Shown: positions 36,565-45,884, counted from the first letter of the stretch. The stretch is 64,000 nucleotides of DNA from Calidifontibacillus oryziterrae (GCF_000331575.1 NZ_ANOK01000007.1:1-64000); one strand, 5' to 3'. Program-made: numbers and translations. The notes: generated by a model not told the origin, from the letters alone.

Positions 36565-36828
36565 TTATCTTGGATAAACACTACTATGACCATGATGGAA
36601 GCCATAACCAGGGTAGTAACCGCCATGACCATGATGGAAGCCATAGCCAGGATAATAACCGCCATGACCATGATGAAAGCCATAGCCAGGATAATAACCG
36701 CTATGACCATGATGGAAGCCATAATCAGGGTAGTAACCGTCATGACCATGATGGAAACCATAACTAGGGTAGTAACCGCCATGACCATGATGAATACCAT
36801 ATCTCTGATCTTCAATATATTGTTCCAT
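36565..36828 (-). CDS. His/Gly/Tyr-rich repeat protein
   Basis: 87 aa made almost wholly of a 13-residue repeat, GGYYPGYGFHHGH, five full copies and partial ends. DNA repeats of 39 bp (36586-36780) underlie it. AAGGGAG lies 8 nt before the chosen ATG. No signal peptide or membrane helix. The composition recalls spore-coat or exosporium proteins and metal-binding His-rich proteins; which applies is not shown. Copy number of the repeat could vary between strains. Confidence 0.7.
   Translation of the reverse strand: MEQYIEDQRYGIHHGHGGYYPSYGFHHGHDGYYPDYGFHHGHSGYYPGYGFHHGHGGYYPGYGFHHGHGGYYPGYGFHHGHSSVYPR
36586..36797. repeat. 39-bp tandem repeat within coding region
   Basis: Five units of 39 bp plus a partial sixth, each starting ATGACCATGATGGAAGCCAT on the plus strand. 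In-frame within the His/Gly/Tyr-rich gene. Confidence 0.9.
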
Positions 36829-37043
36829 AACCATTTCTCCCTTACTAGTTTTCAAATAGTGTATGTGTCTAAAATCTAATACGTATAGATATTTGCCCAT
36901 AATGTATAAAAAAACTAGTAATCAAATATAATCTTATTAGGCTTGATTTTTTTACGATGGTTGTAGGAAAAGCTTAATAAAAATATATATAAAAGAAGCA
37001 AAAAATTAAGAAGTAAAAGTACTTACAACTATTAGATTTTTGA

Positions 37044-37925
37044 ATGGAGGGATTGAAACGTGTGAAACCGCCTTATGAAACAAAAATTTTACAAAACTCA
37101 AACTATACTATTCAGCTTTTTTTAGATTATTTCAATGAACGTCTCCGGGTTGACGATTATCGGGGGAATTTAGATAGGATTGTCGAAGAGCTGGATTTAA
37201 TTATGAATAATAATAGCTTTACTAAACTAATATTTTATTCTAAGTCTGAACATTGGAGGCAGCTTTTATGTAAAGGTTTTGAACTTGAAGGAATCATAAA
37301 TGGATTTTTTAACGGATCAGACAACTATATTATGACAACATATAAAAAAAATGAGAGAAGGTCTACTGAACATTGGATTAAGGAAAATAACATTCTTGCA
37401 TCAATCAAAACGAATAAGAAAAGCCTCGGTATAAACAAAATAGTTAGCAACTATATTTATAGAAAAGCAAATAGTAAAGATGCAAAAAGCCTTGCGGGTT
37501 TATACGAGAAAGTGTTCTCGATTTATCCAACACCAATGAATAATTCTGAGTACGTAGAGAAAATGATTAAGCAAGGCACAATTTTTTACGTTGTGGAGGG
37601 TGATAAGGAGTTAGTAAGTGCAGCATCCGTTGATATTAATTCAAAATGGCACAATGCGGAATTAACTGATTGTGCAACATTGCCTGACCATCGTAAAAAC
37701 GGTTTGATGAAGTATTTACTTTCACTTTTAGAAAAAGAATTAAAAGATCAAGAGATTTATTGCGCGTATTCTCTAGCCCGAGCATTATCATACGGTATGA
37801 ATGCTTCGCTTTTTCAGCTTGGCTATCAATATACAGGAAGATTAACAAACAACTGTTATATTTTTGATAAATTAGAGAATATGAATGTTTGGGTTAAAGA
37901 TTTACGCCTTAGTACTAGTGAATGA
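37044..37925 (+). CDS. ablB: beta-lysine N6-acetyltransferase
   Basis: 293 aa, close to the YodP/AblB family length. C-terminal GNAT domain (~145-270) with YIYRKANSKDAKSLAGLYEK, a beta-4 strand FYVVEGDKELVSAASVDI and the acetyl-CoA loop TLPDHRKNGLMKYL. The N-terminal ~130 residues resemble the AblB-specific domain. It acetylates beta-lysine made by the next gene, giving N6-acetyl-beta-lysine, an osmolyte in salt-stressed archaea and some bacilli. First gene of the lysine cluster. Confidence 0.88.
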   Translation: MEGLKRVKPPYETKILQNSNYTIQLFLDYFNERLRVDDYRGNLDRIVEELDLIMNNNSFTKLIFYSKSEHWRQLLCKGFELEGIINGFFNGSDNYIMTTYKKNERRSTEHWIKENNILASIKTNKKSLGINKIVSNYIYRKANSKDAKSLAGLYEKVFSIYPTPMNNSEYVEKMIKQGTIFYVVEGDKELVSAASVDINSKWHNAELTDCATLPDHRKNGLMKYLLSLLEKELKDQEIYCAYSLARALSYGMNASLFQLGYQYTGRLTNNCYIFDKLENMNVWVKDLRLSTSE

Positions 37926-38040
37926 ATATTTAAGCTAATTCGCATATTAATTTTTTTATAAAGTTCCATTAATTACTCCCTCACCTTAAAGGTGATTTAC
38001 AAGTGTAAAAGCAAAACAATAATTGAAGGGGGTTAATTAC

Positions 38041-39444
38041 ATGCTAAATGATTTATATAAACCACCGCGCCATTGGAAGGACATCGAGCTTTGGAAGGAT
38101 GTGCCTGAGGAAAAATGGAATGATTGGATTTGGCAATTAACAAATACAATTCGCACGATTGATGATTTAAAAAAGGTAATCAACCTAACACCTGAAGAAG
38201 AAGAAGGTGTGAAAATATCTACAAAAACAATTCCACTAAACATTACCCCATATTATGCAGCGTTAATGAATCCTATCGATCCTAGATGCCCGATACGAAT
38301 GCAATCCGTTCCAATTAGTCAAGAGATTTATAAAACAAAGTATGACTTAGAGGATCCGCTTGAAGAGGATGAAGATTCTCCTGTTGCAGGTTTAACTCAT
38401 CGGTATCCAGATCGTGTACTGTTTCTCGTAACAAATCAATGTTCAATGTATTGTCGTTACTGTACGCGTCGCCGCTTCTCCGGGCAAATTGGGATGGGTG
38501 TTCCGAAAAAGCAAATTGATAATGCGATTGAATATATTCGTAATACTCCTGAGGTTCGAGATGTTCTGTTGTCAGGTGGAGATGGGTTACTCATCAATGA
38601 TAATATTCTTGAATATATTTTGAAAAATTTACGGGAAATTCCTCATGTTGAAATTATTCGTATTGGCACAAGGGCTCCTGTTGTTTTCCCACAACGTATA
38701 ACAGAAAATCTTTGTAATATCTTGAAAAAATACCATCCTGTTTGGTTGAATACGCACTTTAATACGCCTATTGAAATCACAGAGGAATCAAAACGAGCTT
38801 GTGAAATGCTTGTAAATGCAGGAGTTCCAGTTGGTAATCAATCGGTTATTTTAGCTGGAATTAATGACAGCGTACCAATTATGAAAAAATTAATGCATCA
38901 ATTGGTGAAAATTCGCGTGCGTCCATATTACATTTATCAGTGTGATTTATCTGAAGGGATTGGCCATTTCCGTGCCCCTGTTTCAAAGGGGATTGAAATT
39001 ATTGAAGGGCTGCGTGGACATACTTCGGGTTATGCTGTCCCTACCTTTGTTGTCGACGCTCCAGGTGGTGGTGGCAAAATAACGTTACATCCGAATTATT
39101 TACTTTCACAAAGTCCGACGAAGACGGTTTTGCGGAATTTCGAAGGTGTAATTACAACTTATCCAGAGCCAGAAAATTATGTTGCAGGTCGGGCAGAGGA
39201 GTATTTTTATGAGGTATTTCCAAAGCTCGAAATCAAATCTTCAAAAACTGGGATTACTTCATTATTGGATGATGAACGCCTAAATCTTATACCAAATTCG
39301 TTACAACGCTACGACCGCCGCGAAAATTTTAAGCAAAGTCCAACTTATTCTAGTTTAAAACAAAAGCGGGAAAAGCGTGACGAACTTAAGGAGAAAAAAT
39401 TTCAAGCACAGCTTAAGAAGGATATAGGAGAAATAGATGAATAA
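38041..39444 (+). CDS. kamA: lysine 2,3-aminomutase
   Basis: 467 aa. Radical-SAM, PLP-dependent enzyme converting L-lysine to L-beta-lysine. The Fe-S cluster motif is C-x3-C-x2-C in NQCSMYCRYCTRRRFSG; the PLP Lys is in APGGGGKITLHP; GTRAPVVFPQRI and STDP-like segments fit the family. GGGGG lies before the ATG. It lies between ablB and yodT; in B. subtilis the same genes form a sporulation (SigE) cluster with yodP adjacent to kamA. Confidence 0.95.
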   Translation: MLNDLYKPPRHWKDIELWKDVPEEKWNDWIWQLTNTIRTIDDLKKVINLTPEEEEGVKISTKTIPLNITPYYAALMNPIDPRCPIRMQSVPISQEIYKTKYDLEDPLEEDEDSPVAGLTHRYPDRVLFLVTNQCSMYCRYCTRRRFSGQIGMGVPKKQIDNAIEYIRNTPEVRDVLLSGGDGLLINDNILEYILKNLREIPHVEIIRIGTRAPVVFPQRITENLCNILKKYHPVWLNTHFNTPIEITEESKRACEMLVNAGVPVGNQSVILAGINDSVPIMKKLMHQLVKIRVRPYYIYQCDLSEGIGHFRAPVSKGIEIIEGLRGHTSGYAVPTFVVDAPGGGGKITLHPNYLLSQSPTKTVLRNFEGVITTYPEPENYVAGRAEEYFYEVFPKLEIKSSKTGITSLLDDERLNLIPNSLQRYDRRENFKQSPTYSSLKQKREKRDELKEKKFQAQLKKDIGEIDE

Positions 39445-39513
39445 AAATGAAGATTTCTGGTAGATGGTGCCACCTCGATTCGGGGTGGTATCTTCCTCAG
39501 AGAGGGGATATGC

Positions 39514-40851
39514 ATGAAACGTTCGTTATTGATCAAGCCAATGATGAATGAATTCTATCCAATAGTCACTCATGGAGATGGTATTTACTTATATGATGAT
39601 ACTGGGAAAAAGTATATTGATGGTTGCTCTGGAGCGGTTACGGCATGTATAGGTCATGTGGTTCCAGAAATTGTTGAAGCAATGAATGATCAAGCAAAGA
39701 AAGTGTCATTTGTCTATCGCTCGCAATTTACATCGGAGCCGGCAGAACAGCTTGCCAACAAATTAAATGAGCTTTTGAGTAGTGACAATGATTATTGGTC
39801 ATTCTTTGTAAATAGTGGCTCTGAGGCGATTGAGACAGCTATGAAGGTCTCAATTCAGCATTGGCAGGAGCAAGGAAACTACCAAAAAAATAAAATATTG
39901 TCACGGTGGATCAGTTATCACGGCATAACAATTGGCGCACTTTCATTGTCTGGCCATGTGAAAAGGCGCGAGAGATTTGTAAGTATGTTAGAAGATTGTC
40001 CGGCTGTGGCAGCTCCTTATTGTTATCGATGCCCTTTTAATAGCAGCTTTCCTGAGTGTAAGCTAGCTTGTGCAACTGATTTGGAAACAGCCGTTGAGCG
40101 TATAGGTGCAGAACAAATTGCTGCTTTCATTGCTGAACCTGTTGTCGGGGCCGCAGGAGGAGTGATCCTTCCACCACCCGGGTATTACGAAAAAGTGAGA
40201 GAAATATGTGATAGACATAATATATTGTTTATAGCTGATGAAGTAATGACCGGTATAGGGCGAACTGGTAAAATGTTTGGCTTAAATCATTGGAATGTCC
40301 AGGCTGATATCATTGCACTAGGAAAAGGTATGAGTGCTGGATATACACCTATAGCCGCAACACTTGTAAGTGAAAAAGTGATATCACCAATTTTGAAGGG
40401 TTCAAATTCTATTATGAGTGGTCACACCCTTAGTGCAAATCCTCAATCAGCAGCCACTTCTTTAGCGGTTGTTAGATATATCGAGAATAATAAATTGGTA
40501 GAAAATGCAAATAAACTAGGAGCACATTTGCTGAAAAGACTAAAAGAATTAGCTATATCTTCTCCAATCATTGGGGATGTTCGCGGAGTTGGATTAATGA
40601 TAGGAATTGAATTTGTGACAGATAAACAATCCAAGAAATCTTTTCCTAAGAGTAGCATGGTAACCAAAAAAGTAGTTGATCAAGCTAGAGAAAAAGGATT
40701 GTTAGTGTATCCTTCAGCAGCAGGGAAGGAAGGGGTGCATGGTGATGCAATAATCATTGCTCCGCCATTTACTATTACAAAGTTGGAAATTGATCAGCTT
40801 GTTTCAATTTTGGAAAAAGTAGTTTCAGAAGTTGAAAGTGAAATAACTTAA
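39514..40851 (+). CDS. yodT: class III aminotransferase (YodT-like)
   Basis: 445 aa. PLP enzyme with GTxxxY-type features: FFVNSGSEAIETAMK, PVVGAAGGVILPPPGYY, IADEVMTGIGRTGKMFG and the PLP Lys in IIALGKGMSAGYTP. A four-Cys stretch YCYRCPFNSSFPECKLACAT is a peculiarity of YodT-type proteins. It probably transaminates an intermediate of beta-lysine breakdown. 69 nt after kamA; an imperfect hairpin in the gap could tune expression. Confidence 0.88.
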   Translation: MKRSLLIKPMMNEFYPIVTHGDGIYLYDDTGKKYIDGCSGAVTACIGHVVPEIVEAMNDQAKKVSFVYRSQFTSEPAEQLANKLNELLSSDNDYWSFFVNSGSEAIETAMKVSIQHWQEQGNYQKNKILSRWISYHGITIGALSLSGHVKRRERFVSMLEDCPAVAAPYCYRCPFNSSFPECKLACATDLETAVERIGAEQIAAFIAEPVVGAAGGVILPPPGYYEKVREICDRHNILFIADEVMTGIGRTGKMFGLNHWNVQADIIALGKGMSAGYTPIAATLVSEKVISPILKGSNSIMSGHTLSANPQSAATSLAVVRYIENNKLVENANKLGAHLLKRLKELAISSPIIGDVRGVGLMIGIEFVTDKQSKKSFPKSSMVTKKVVDQAREKGLLVYPSAAGKEGVHGDAIIIAPPFTITKLEIDQLVSILEKVVSEVESEIT

Positions 40852-40922
40852 AAGGACAAGGTATTTCATGGGGTTGAATGTACCGATTAGATAAAGATTA
40901 GCTACAGGGAGTGAATAATGGC

Positions 40923-41624
40923 ATGCAAGCTGCTCCACAGAGATTAATAAACAAAGTTATTAGTTTAGAAGAGGCTATTAAGTATATTGAGGATGAAAAC
41001 ACAATTATGTTTGGTGGATTTGGTGGAGTAGGGAATCCACCGACTCTTATAAATGGAATCATTGAAAAGGGCGTAAAGAATCTAACTCTAATTGGGAATG
41101 ATGCAGGGTTTCCAACAATAGGAATTGGTAAGATTGTTAGTTTAGGTAGAGTGAAAAAACTAATTGCATCACATATTGGCTCCAATCCGATCGCAGGACT
41201 GCTAATGCTTGAAGGGAAGATGGAAGTGGAATTTTCACCGCAAGGTACTTTGGCGGAACGAATCCGCGCAGGTGGAGTTGGTCTTGTAGGCTTTTTAACA
41301 GATATCGGTCTAGATAGTATAGTGGCGGAAGGAAAACAGAATGTTAGTGTTAATGGCCAACATTACTTATTAGAAACAGCTCTAACGGCGGATGTGGCAA
41401 TTATATATGCAAAAAAGGCAGATACATTTGGCAATCTTGTATATGAAACAAGCGCCAGAAATACGAACCCGTTAGTAGCTATGGCAGGTAGGTATACGAT
41501 TGCAGAAGTTGAAGAAATTGTTGAAGCTGGGGAGCTTGATCCTGAAGAGATTATAACTCCAGGTATATTTGTGGACCGTGTTGTTCAGAGCAAAGGGGTC
41601 GATTGGAAATGGGCATGGGAGTAG
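40923..41624 (+). CDS. yodS: 3-oxoacid CoA-transferase subunit A (YodS-like)
   Basis: 233 aa. Family I CoA-transferase alpha subunit: NTIMFGGFGGVGNPPTLING (GxGGxGxP motif), LTLIGNDAG and SPQGTLAERIRAGGVG. The ATG at 40923 has GGGAGTG 9 nt upstream. Works as a heteromer with the next gene's product, moving CoA between acyl-CoA and a 3-oxo or amino acid of the lysine pathway. Overlaps the B-subunit gene. Confidence 0.88.
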   Translation: MQAAPQRLINKVISLEEAIKYIEDENTIMFGGFGGVGNPPTLINGIIEKGVKNLTLIGNDAGFPTIGIGKIVSLGRVKKLIASHIGSNPIAGLLMLEGKMEVEFSPQGTLAERIRAGGVGLVGFLTDIGLDSIVAEGKQNVSVNGQHYLLETALTADVAIIYAKKADTFGNLVYETSARNTNPLVAMAGRYTIAEVEEIVEAGELDPEEIITPGIFVDRVVQSKGVDWKWAWE

Positions 41625-42271
41625 ATGTGCGAAACAGAATTGCAAAACGGGCAGCTAAAGAAATTAGTGAAGGTATGATAGTGAATTTAGGAATAGGAAT
41701 TCCGTCACTTGTTCCAAACCATCTCCCACCGAACAGTAAGGTGATGTTTCATGCGGAAAATGGAATTTTAGGAATGGGGGAATCACCGAAAAGAGGGAAT
41801 GAGAATCCAACTCTTTGTAATGCAGCGGGTTTCCCGGTAACAATCGTACCCGGTGCTTCATTCTTTGACAGTGCGATTGCATTTGGAATGATCCGCGCTG
41901 GATTTCTAGATGTTACAATCCTTGGTGGATTAGAAGTGAGTGAAAAAGGTGATCTAGCTAATTGGATTGTGCCAGGGAAAAGAGTACCTGGAATAGGTGG
42001 CGCAATGGAACTAGCGAAAAAAGCGCAGAAAGTCATTGTTTTAATGAATCATTGTAATAAAAAAGGAGAGCCGAAAATTGTAAAGGAATGTACATTGCCA
42101 TTAACTGCTAAAGCTTGTGTAAATATGATTATTACCGATATGGCAGTTATTGAGGTAACTGGGGGTGGCCTACTTTTAAAGGAAGTGATGGCGCCATTTA
42201 CAACGGATGATGTTGTAAAATACACAGACGCTCCTTTAGAAATTGCCAATAATGTTGAGGTTATAATGTAA
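41609..42271 (+). CDS. yodR: 3-oxoacid CoA-transferase subunit B (YodR-like)
   Basis: 220 aa. Beta subunit with the catalytic Glu segment (VMFHAENGILGMG), VNLGIGIPSLVPNHLP and GAMELAKKAQKVIVLMNHC. It overlaps the A-subunit gene by 16 nt; the exact Met (41609 or 41615) is uncertain. Acts with YodS. Confidence 0.88.
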   Translation: MGMGVDVRNRIAKRAAKEISEGMIVNLGIGIPSLVPNHLPPNSKVMFHAENGILGMGESPKRGNENPTLCNAAGFPVTIVPGASFFDSAIAFGMIRAGFLDVTILGGLEVSEKGDLANWIVPGKRVPGIGGAMELAKKAQKVIVLMNHCNKKGEPKIVKECTLPLTAKACVNMIITDMAVIEVTGGGLLLKEVMAPFTTDDVVKYTDAPLEIANNVEVIM

Positions 42272-42403
42272 TTGTGATTAAGCTAAGCACTATTTCATAT
42301 TTATAAATTGGTACAAAGTTCACACGGAAAACGTCCGTTCTACGATTTTCTCGATTCAGTATTCAAAAAAGGTTTAAAAACTATTATACGAGGAGGGGAA
42401 AAA

Positions 42404-43675
42404 TTGAAAGATGAGCGCTTAAAGCAGCAAATCCGTCAGTGGCTTTTTGAAAATAAGAGCGATGGTATCAAGCTCTTACAACAACTAGTTCAGGCAGATA
42501 GTACACAGGGAAATGAACAAACAGCGCAAGACATTGTCATCGCTACCCTGCAAAATATAGGTTTAGAGGTAGATGTTTGGGAACCAGATGGAGTGGAATT
42601 AATTAATCATCCATATTTTGTTTCGCCTCGGGGAAAATTTCAGGGAAGCCCCAATGTCGTCGGTATAAAAAAAGGAAACGGGGAAGGTAGGTCGCTAATT
42701 TTAAATGGGCATATAGATGTTGTTCCGGCTGGTGATATCGAACAATGGGAGCATGATCCTTTTAGTGGAGAAATTATTGATGGTAAATTGTTTGGTCGTG
42801 GTGCGACCGATATGAAAGGTGGTAATGTATCGCTACTATTAGCATTATCAGCACTTCAAAATTTAAAAGTGTCTCTTAAAGGGGATGTATATTTTCAAAG
42901 TGTAATAGAAGAAGAAAGTGGGGGCTCAGGAACGTTAGCTGCAATTTTAAGAGGCTATAAGGCGGATGCTGCCATTATTCCAGAACCAACAAATATGAAA
43001 ATATTCCCAAAACAGCAAGGGTCTATATGGTTTAAAATTCATATAAAAGGCCGTGCTGCACATGGTGGAACTCGCTATGAAGGTGTGAGCGCAATTGAAA
43101 AGGCACTCATTGCCATAGAACATATTCAGGAGCTTGAGAAAAAACGAAACGAAAGAATAATAGATCCTCTTTATAAAAGTGTACCTATCCCAATTCCGAT
43201 AAACATCGGAAAAATTGAGGGGGGGAATTGGCCTTCATCAGTAGCAGACTACGTTTGCATAGAAGGACGCATTGGTGTAGCTCCGGAGGAAACGATTGAG
43301 GCGGCAAAATTAGAAGTGGAGAATTGGCTTGCTTGTTTGAAACAAGTAGACCCTTGGTTTGTAGAGCATCCTACTATTGTGGAATGGTTTGGAGCAAGAT
43401 GGCTACCGGGCGCGATTGACACTAAGCATGAGTTTGTTAATAAGCTCATTAATAATTATGAACATGTATTAGGCACACCTCCGGTCGTTGAAGCGTCCCC
43501 TTGGGGAACCGATGGTGGATTATTAACGAAAGTTGCAGAAACACCAACAATTGTATTTGGACCTGGAGTAACAGAAAAAGCGCATCACCCTAATGAATAT
43601 ATTGAAATTGATAAGGTTTTTCAGGCAGCGGAAATCATTGCACTAACAATAATTGACTGGTGTGGAGAAAACTAA
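42404..43675 (+). CDS. yodQ: M20-family deacylase (ArgE/DapE type, YodQ-like)
   Basis: 423 aa. Zn-dependent amidohydrolase: LNGHIDVVPAG (metal His/Asp), GRGATDMKGG, EEESGGSGTLA with the catalytic Glu, and GTDGG near the C-terminus. TTG at 42404 was preferred since GGAGGGG lies a few nt upstream; the open frame extends 32 codons further back without a ribosome site. It likely removes an acyl group (for example N-acetyl) from a pathway intermediate. Last gene of the cluster. Confidence 0.88.
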   Translation: MKDERLKQQIRQWLFENKSDGIKLLQQLVQADSTQGNEQTAQDIVIATLQNIGLEVDVWEPDGVELINHPYFVSPRGKFQGSPNVVGIKKGNGEGRSLILNGHIDVVPAGDIEQWEHDPFSGEIIDGKLFGRGATDMKGGNVSLLLALSALQNLKVSLKGDVYFQSVIEEESGGSGTLAAILRGYKADAAIIPEPTNMKIFPKQQGSIWFKIHIKGRAAHGGTRYEGVSAIEKALIAIEHIQELEKKRNERIIDPLYKSVPIPIPINIGKIEGGNWPSSVADYVCIEGRIGVAPEETIEAAKLEVENWLACLKQVDPWFVEHPTIVEWFGARWLPGAIDTKHEFVNKLINNYEHVLGTPPVVEASPWGTDGGLLTKVAETPTIVFGPGVTEKAHHPNEYIEIDKVFQAAEIIALTIIDWCGEN

Positions 43676-43708
43676 TTAAAATAATAATAAGAGTGTAGAT
43701 CCAACAAA

Positions 43709-43746
43709 AAAGGACTGGTTTTAAAATCAGCCCTTTGACTTTTTTA
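43709..43746 (+). terminator. terminator of lysine cluster
   Basis: AAAGGaCTG...CAGcCCTTT stem followed by GACTTTTTT. Confidence 0.75.
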
Positions 43747-43771
43747 AAGATTAAGAAAGCATATAAGTTTG

Positions 43772-43922
43772 CGCTTTGGAATCCAGCTCCAGCACCCAGC
43801 GACTAGTAAACTTCGTTCATCTCTTTTGCGATAAGTCAACATCGACTCGTTCCTCGTCGTGTTTCCTTTATCTCAGTCGATGCACTCTTAGTTTATACGT
43901 CGCTAATCAGGGTGCTTGCGCT
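43772..43922. repeat. dispersed palindromic repeat, intact copy
   Basis: About 150 bp with inverted ends: GCGC...GCACCCAGCGAC on the left and GTCGC...GGGTGCTTGCGC on the right. The stretch from TCCAGCTCCAGC to TTTCCTTTATCTC matches the reverse complement of 2630-2727 in the rRNA spacer. I recognise TCCAGCTCCAGCxCC as a frequent intergenic repeat in Bacillus. No transposase. Confidence 0.75.
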
Positions 43923-43926
43923 TTTT

Positions 43927-45594
43927 TTATATTGATCCATTTGGTGAAACGGCATCAAGAAGTTCAGTTTCAAGCTCTTCCTTATATGTAATAATTTGTT
44001 CGTCTGTCCAATTAAGTAAATCAGCCATTGCCTCAATGATTGCATGCTTCCATTTGTGCACCCATTGAATATTAAATAATAATGCCCCTGTACGACGGAT
44101 GAAAAAGTCAACCGGTTTTACAGCCATTTCATTCTCGATCGCATATAAAATCTGTACATAGATTTCTAGAGGTAGACGATATTTGTTTTCTGGATCGTAT
44201 GTTTTTGCAATCTTAAATATGGAATCAATATTAGAACCATAGCGGGTTACAAGCGTTTTAAAAGATTCAACTGGAAATCCTAATTGTTCGGCTTCTTTAC
44301 ATTTAGCAACAATAAAGGCTGGAAACATACTTGAACCGCCAAAATGTCCGCCGGAAATAGGCAGTTTACCAGTTTGACATTGTTTAAATATTGTCCCGTT
44401 TTCAATTTGAAATTGTTTGACTACTACGTCTATAACCGTTTCCGCCATCTTCCGGTACCCTGTTAATTTTCCGCCTGCTATTGTGATAAGCCCAGATTCT
44501 GATATCCAAATTTCATCTTTACGGGATATTTCTGATGGATCTTTCCCGTCTTCATATATAAGTGGTCTTACTCCTGCCCAGCTTGATTCAATTTCATCTG
44601 CTTTTATCCCGACAGTAGGGAATATATAATTAATCGCATTAATAATATATTCTAGATCACTCGTTGTCATTTTCGGATGTGCTGGATCGGTATCATAAAG
44701 AGTTTCTGTTGTTCCAACATATGTTTTTCCTTCTCTTGGAATAGCGAAAACCATTCGGCCATCTGGTGTATCAAAATAAACAGCATGTTGCAAAGGGAAT
44801 TTTAATTGGTCAATTACTACGTGCACACCTTTTGTTAACCGTAGCTTGTTTCCTTGCAAAGAATGATCTGTATCTTGCATTCTATCCACCCAAGGGCCAG
44901 TGGCATTAATTATTTTTTTTGCAAAAATATTATAGCAATTTCCATTTATTTGATCTTCTACTGTAACACCGGAAACTTTGCCATCTATATAAAGGAAGGT
45001 AGTTACTTTTGCATAGTTTACGGCTTTAGTGCCTAAATTGACAGCTTCTTTAATTACCTCGATCGTTAAGCGTGCATCATCAGTGCGATATTCAACATAA
45101 TAACCGCATCCCATTAACCCATCTCTTTTTAAGAGAGGCTCTTTTTGAATAGCTTGTTCGGCAGATAACATCGTCCTACGTTCCTCTTTTTTAACTCTTG
45201 CTAAAAAATCATAAACCCGAAGTCCAATGGACGTACTAAAAAAACCAAAGGTTCTATTTTTATATATTGGCAAAAGCATCCACTCGGGGGTTGTTACATG
45301 CGGTCCATTTTCATATACGATGGCTCGTTCCTTTCCAACCTCTCTTACCATACCTATTTCAAATTGCTTTAAGTAACGGAGCCCACCGTGAATAAGCTTT
45401 GTTGAGCGGCTAGAAGTTCCTGCTGCGAAATCTTGCATTTCGATCAATGCTGTCTTCATCCCCCTAGTAGTTGCATCCAATGCAATTCCGCATCCGGTAA
45501 TTCCACCACCAATAACTAACACATCAAAAAGGGTAGCTGATATTTGTTGTAATATCGTTTTTCTAGTTTTACTTGAAAATTTTACTGGTTCCAT
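43927..45594 (-). CDS. glpD: aerobic glycerol-3-phosphate dehydrogenase
   Basis: 555 aa FAD enzyme oxidising glycerol-3-phosphate to dihydroxyacetone phosphate at the membrane and feeding electrons to quinone. FAD-binding DVLVIGGGITGCGIALDATT, TSSRSTKLIHGGLRYLKQFE (GlpD signature), TKGVHVVID and IAGGKLTGYRKMAE. AGGGGG before the ATG at 45594. No glpFK nearby. A GlpP-type leader precedes it. Confidence 0.95.
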   Translation of the reverse strand: MEPVKFSSKTRKTILQQISATLFDVLVIGGGITGCGIALDATTRGMKTALIEMQDFAAGTSSRSTKLIHGGLRYLKQFEIGMVREVGKERAIVYENGPHVTTPEWMLLPIYKNRTFGFFSTSIGLRVYDFLARVKKEERRTMLSAEQAIQKEPLLKRDGLMGCGYYVEYRTDDARLTIEVIKEAVNLGTKAVNYAKVTTFLYIDGKVSGVTVEDQINGNCYNIFAKKIINATGPWVDRMQDTDHSLQGNKLRLTKGVHVVIDQLKFPLQHAVYFDTPDGRMVFAIPREGKTYVGTTETLYDTDPAHPKMTTSDLEYIINAINYIFPTVGIKADEIESSWAGVRPLIYEDGKDPSEISRKDEIWISESGLITIAGGKLTGYRKMAETVIDVVVKQFQIENGTIFKQCQTGKLPISGGHFGGSSMFPAFIVAKCKEAEQLGFPVESFKTLVTRYGSNIDSIFKIAKTYDPENKYRLPLEIYVQILYAIENEMAVKPVDFFIRRTGALLFNIQWVHKWKHAIIEAMADLLNWTDEQIITYKEELETELLDAVSPNGSI

Positions 45595-45619
45595 TTCGTA
45601 CCCCCTAACACGAACCAAA

Positions 45620-45669
45620 AGAGACCTACAACACAATGGTTCAAAACCACTCCTGAGTTAGATCTCTCT
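45620..45669 (-). promoter_or_regulatory. GlpP-type leader terminator of glpD
   Basis: On the minus strand AGAGATCTAAC pairs imperfectly with GTTGTAGGTCTCT, with an inner hairpin (GGTTTTGAACC), followed by TTTTGGTT, 25 nt before the glpD ribosome site. B. subtilis glpD has such a leader terminator, relieved by GlpP bound to glycerol-3-phosphate. Assignment to GlpP is by analogy. Confidence 0.5.
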
Positions 45670-45733
45670 AATTATTTTGTTTGCTGGAACAATTGTTATG
45701 ACGGGTGAAATATATTGTAACGAGGTGATAAAG

Positions 45734-45823
45734 ATGAAAAAGATTTTGAATTGTACAAAAGAGAAATCGTTATGGATAGTTGTTGGTGTTGCAGCCTCAA
45801 TCATAATATTATTTATGAAATAA
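45734..45823 (+). CDS. 29-aa single-helix membrane peptide
   Basis: Short ORF with GAGGTG 7 nt before the ATG: a basic N-terminus (MKKILNCTKEKS) and a hydrophobic helix (LWIVVGVAASIIILFMK). A hairpin follows at 45843-45870. Size and form are like many uncharacterised Bacillus small membrane peptides. The good ribosome site and terminator support it. Confidence 0.5.
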   Translation: MKKILNCTKEKSLWIVVGVAASIIILFMK

Positions 45824-45842
45824 ATCTTATTATTAAAAAATA

Positions 45843-45872
45843 AAGGCTAGTTTTCTTTCTAGCTAGCCTTAT
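45843..45872. terminator. bidirectional terminator
   Basis: AAGGCTAG/CTAGCCTT stem between the convergent small ORF and the ArsA-like gene; A-rich before, moderately T-rich around. Confidence 0.6.
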
Positions 45873-45884
45873 AGAAATCTAGAA

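Noticed and set aside
36543-36815. Met/Ile-rich protein in another frame of the 39-bp array
   Set aside because: Shadow of the His/Gly/Tyr frame, which has the better ribosome site and composition.
39445-39513. T-box riboswitch between kamA and yodT (GGGTGGTATC)
   Set aside because: Only ~70 nt are available and the specifier stem and terminator pair of a T-box are absent; more likely a simple intercistronic hairpin.
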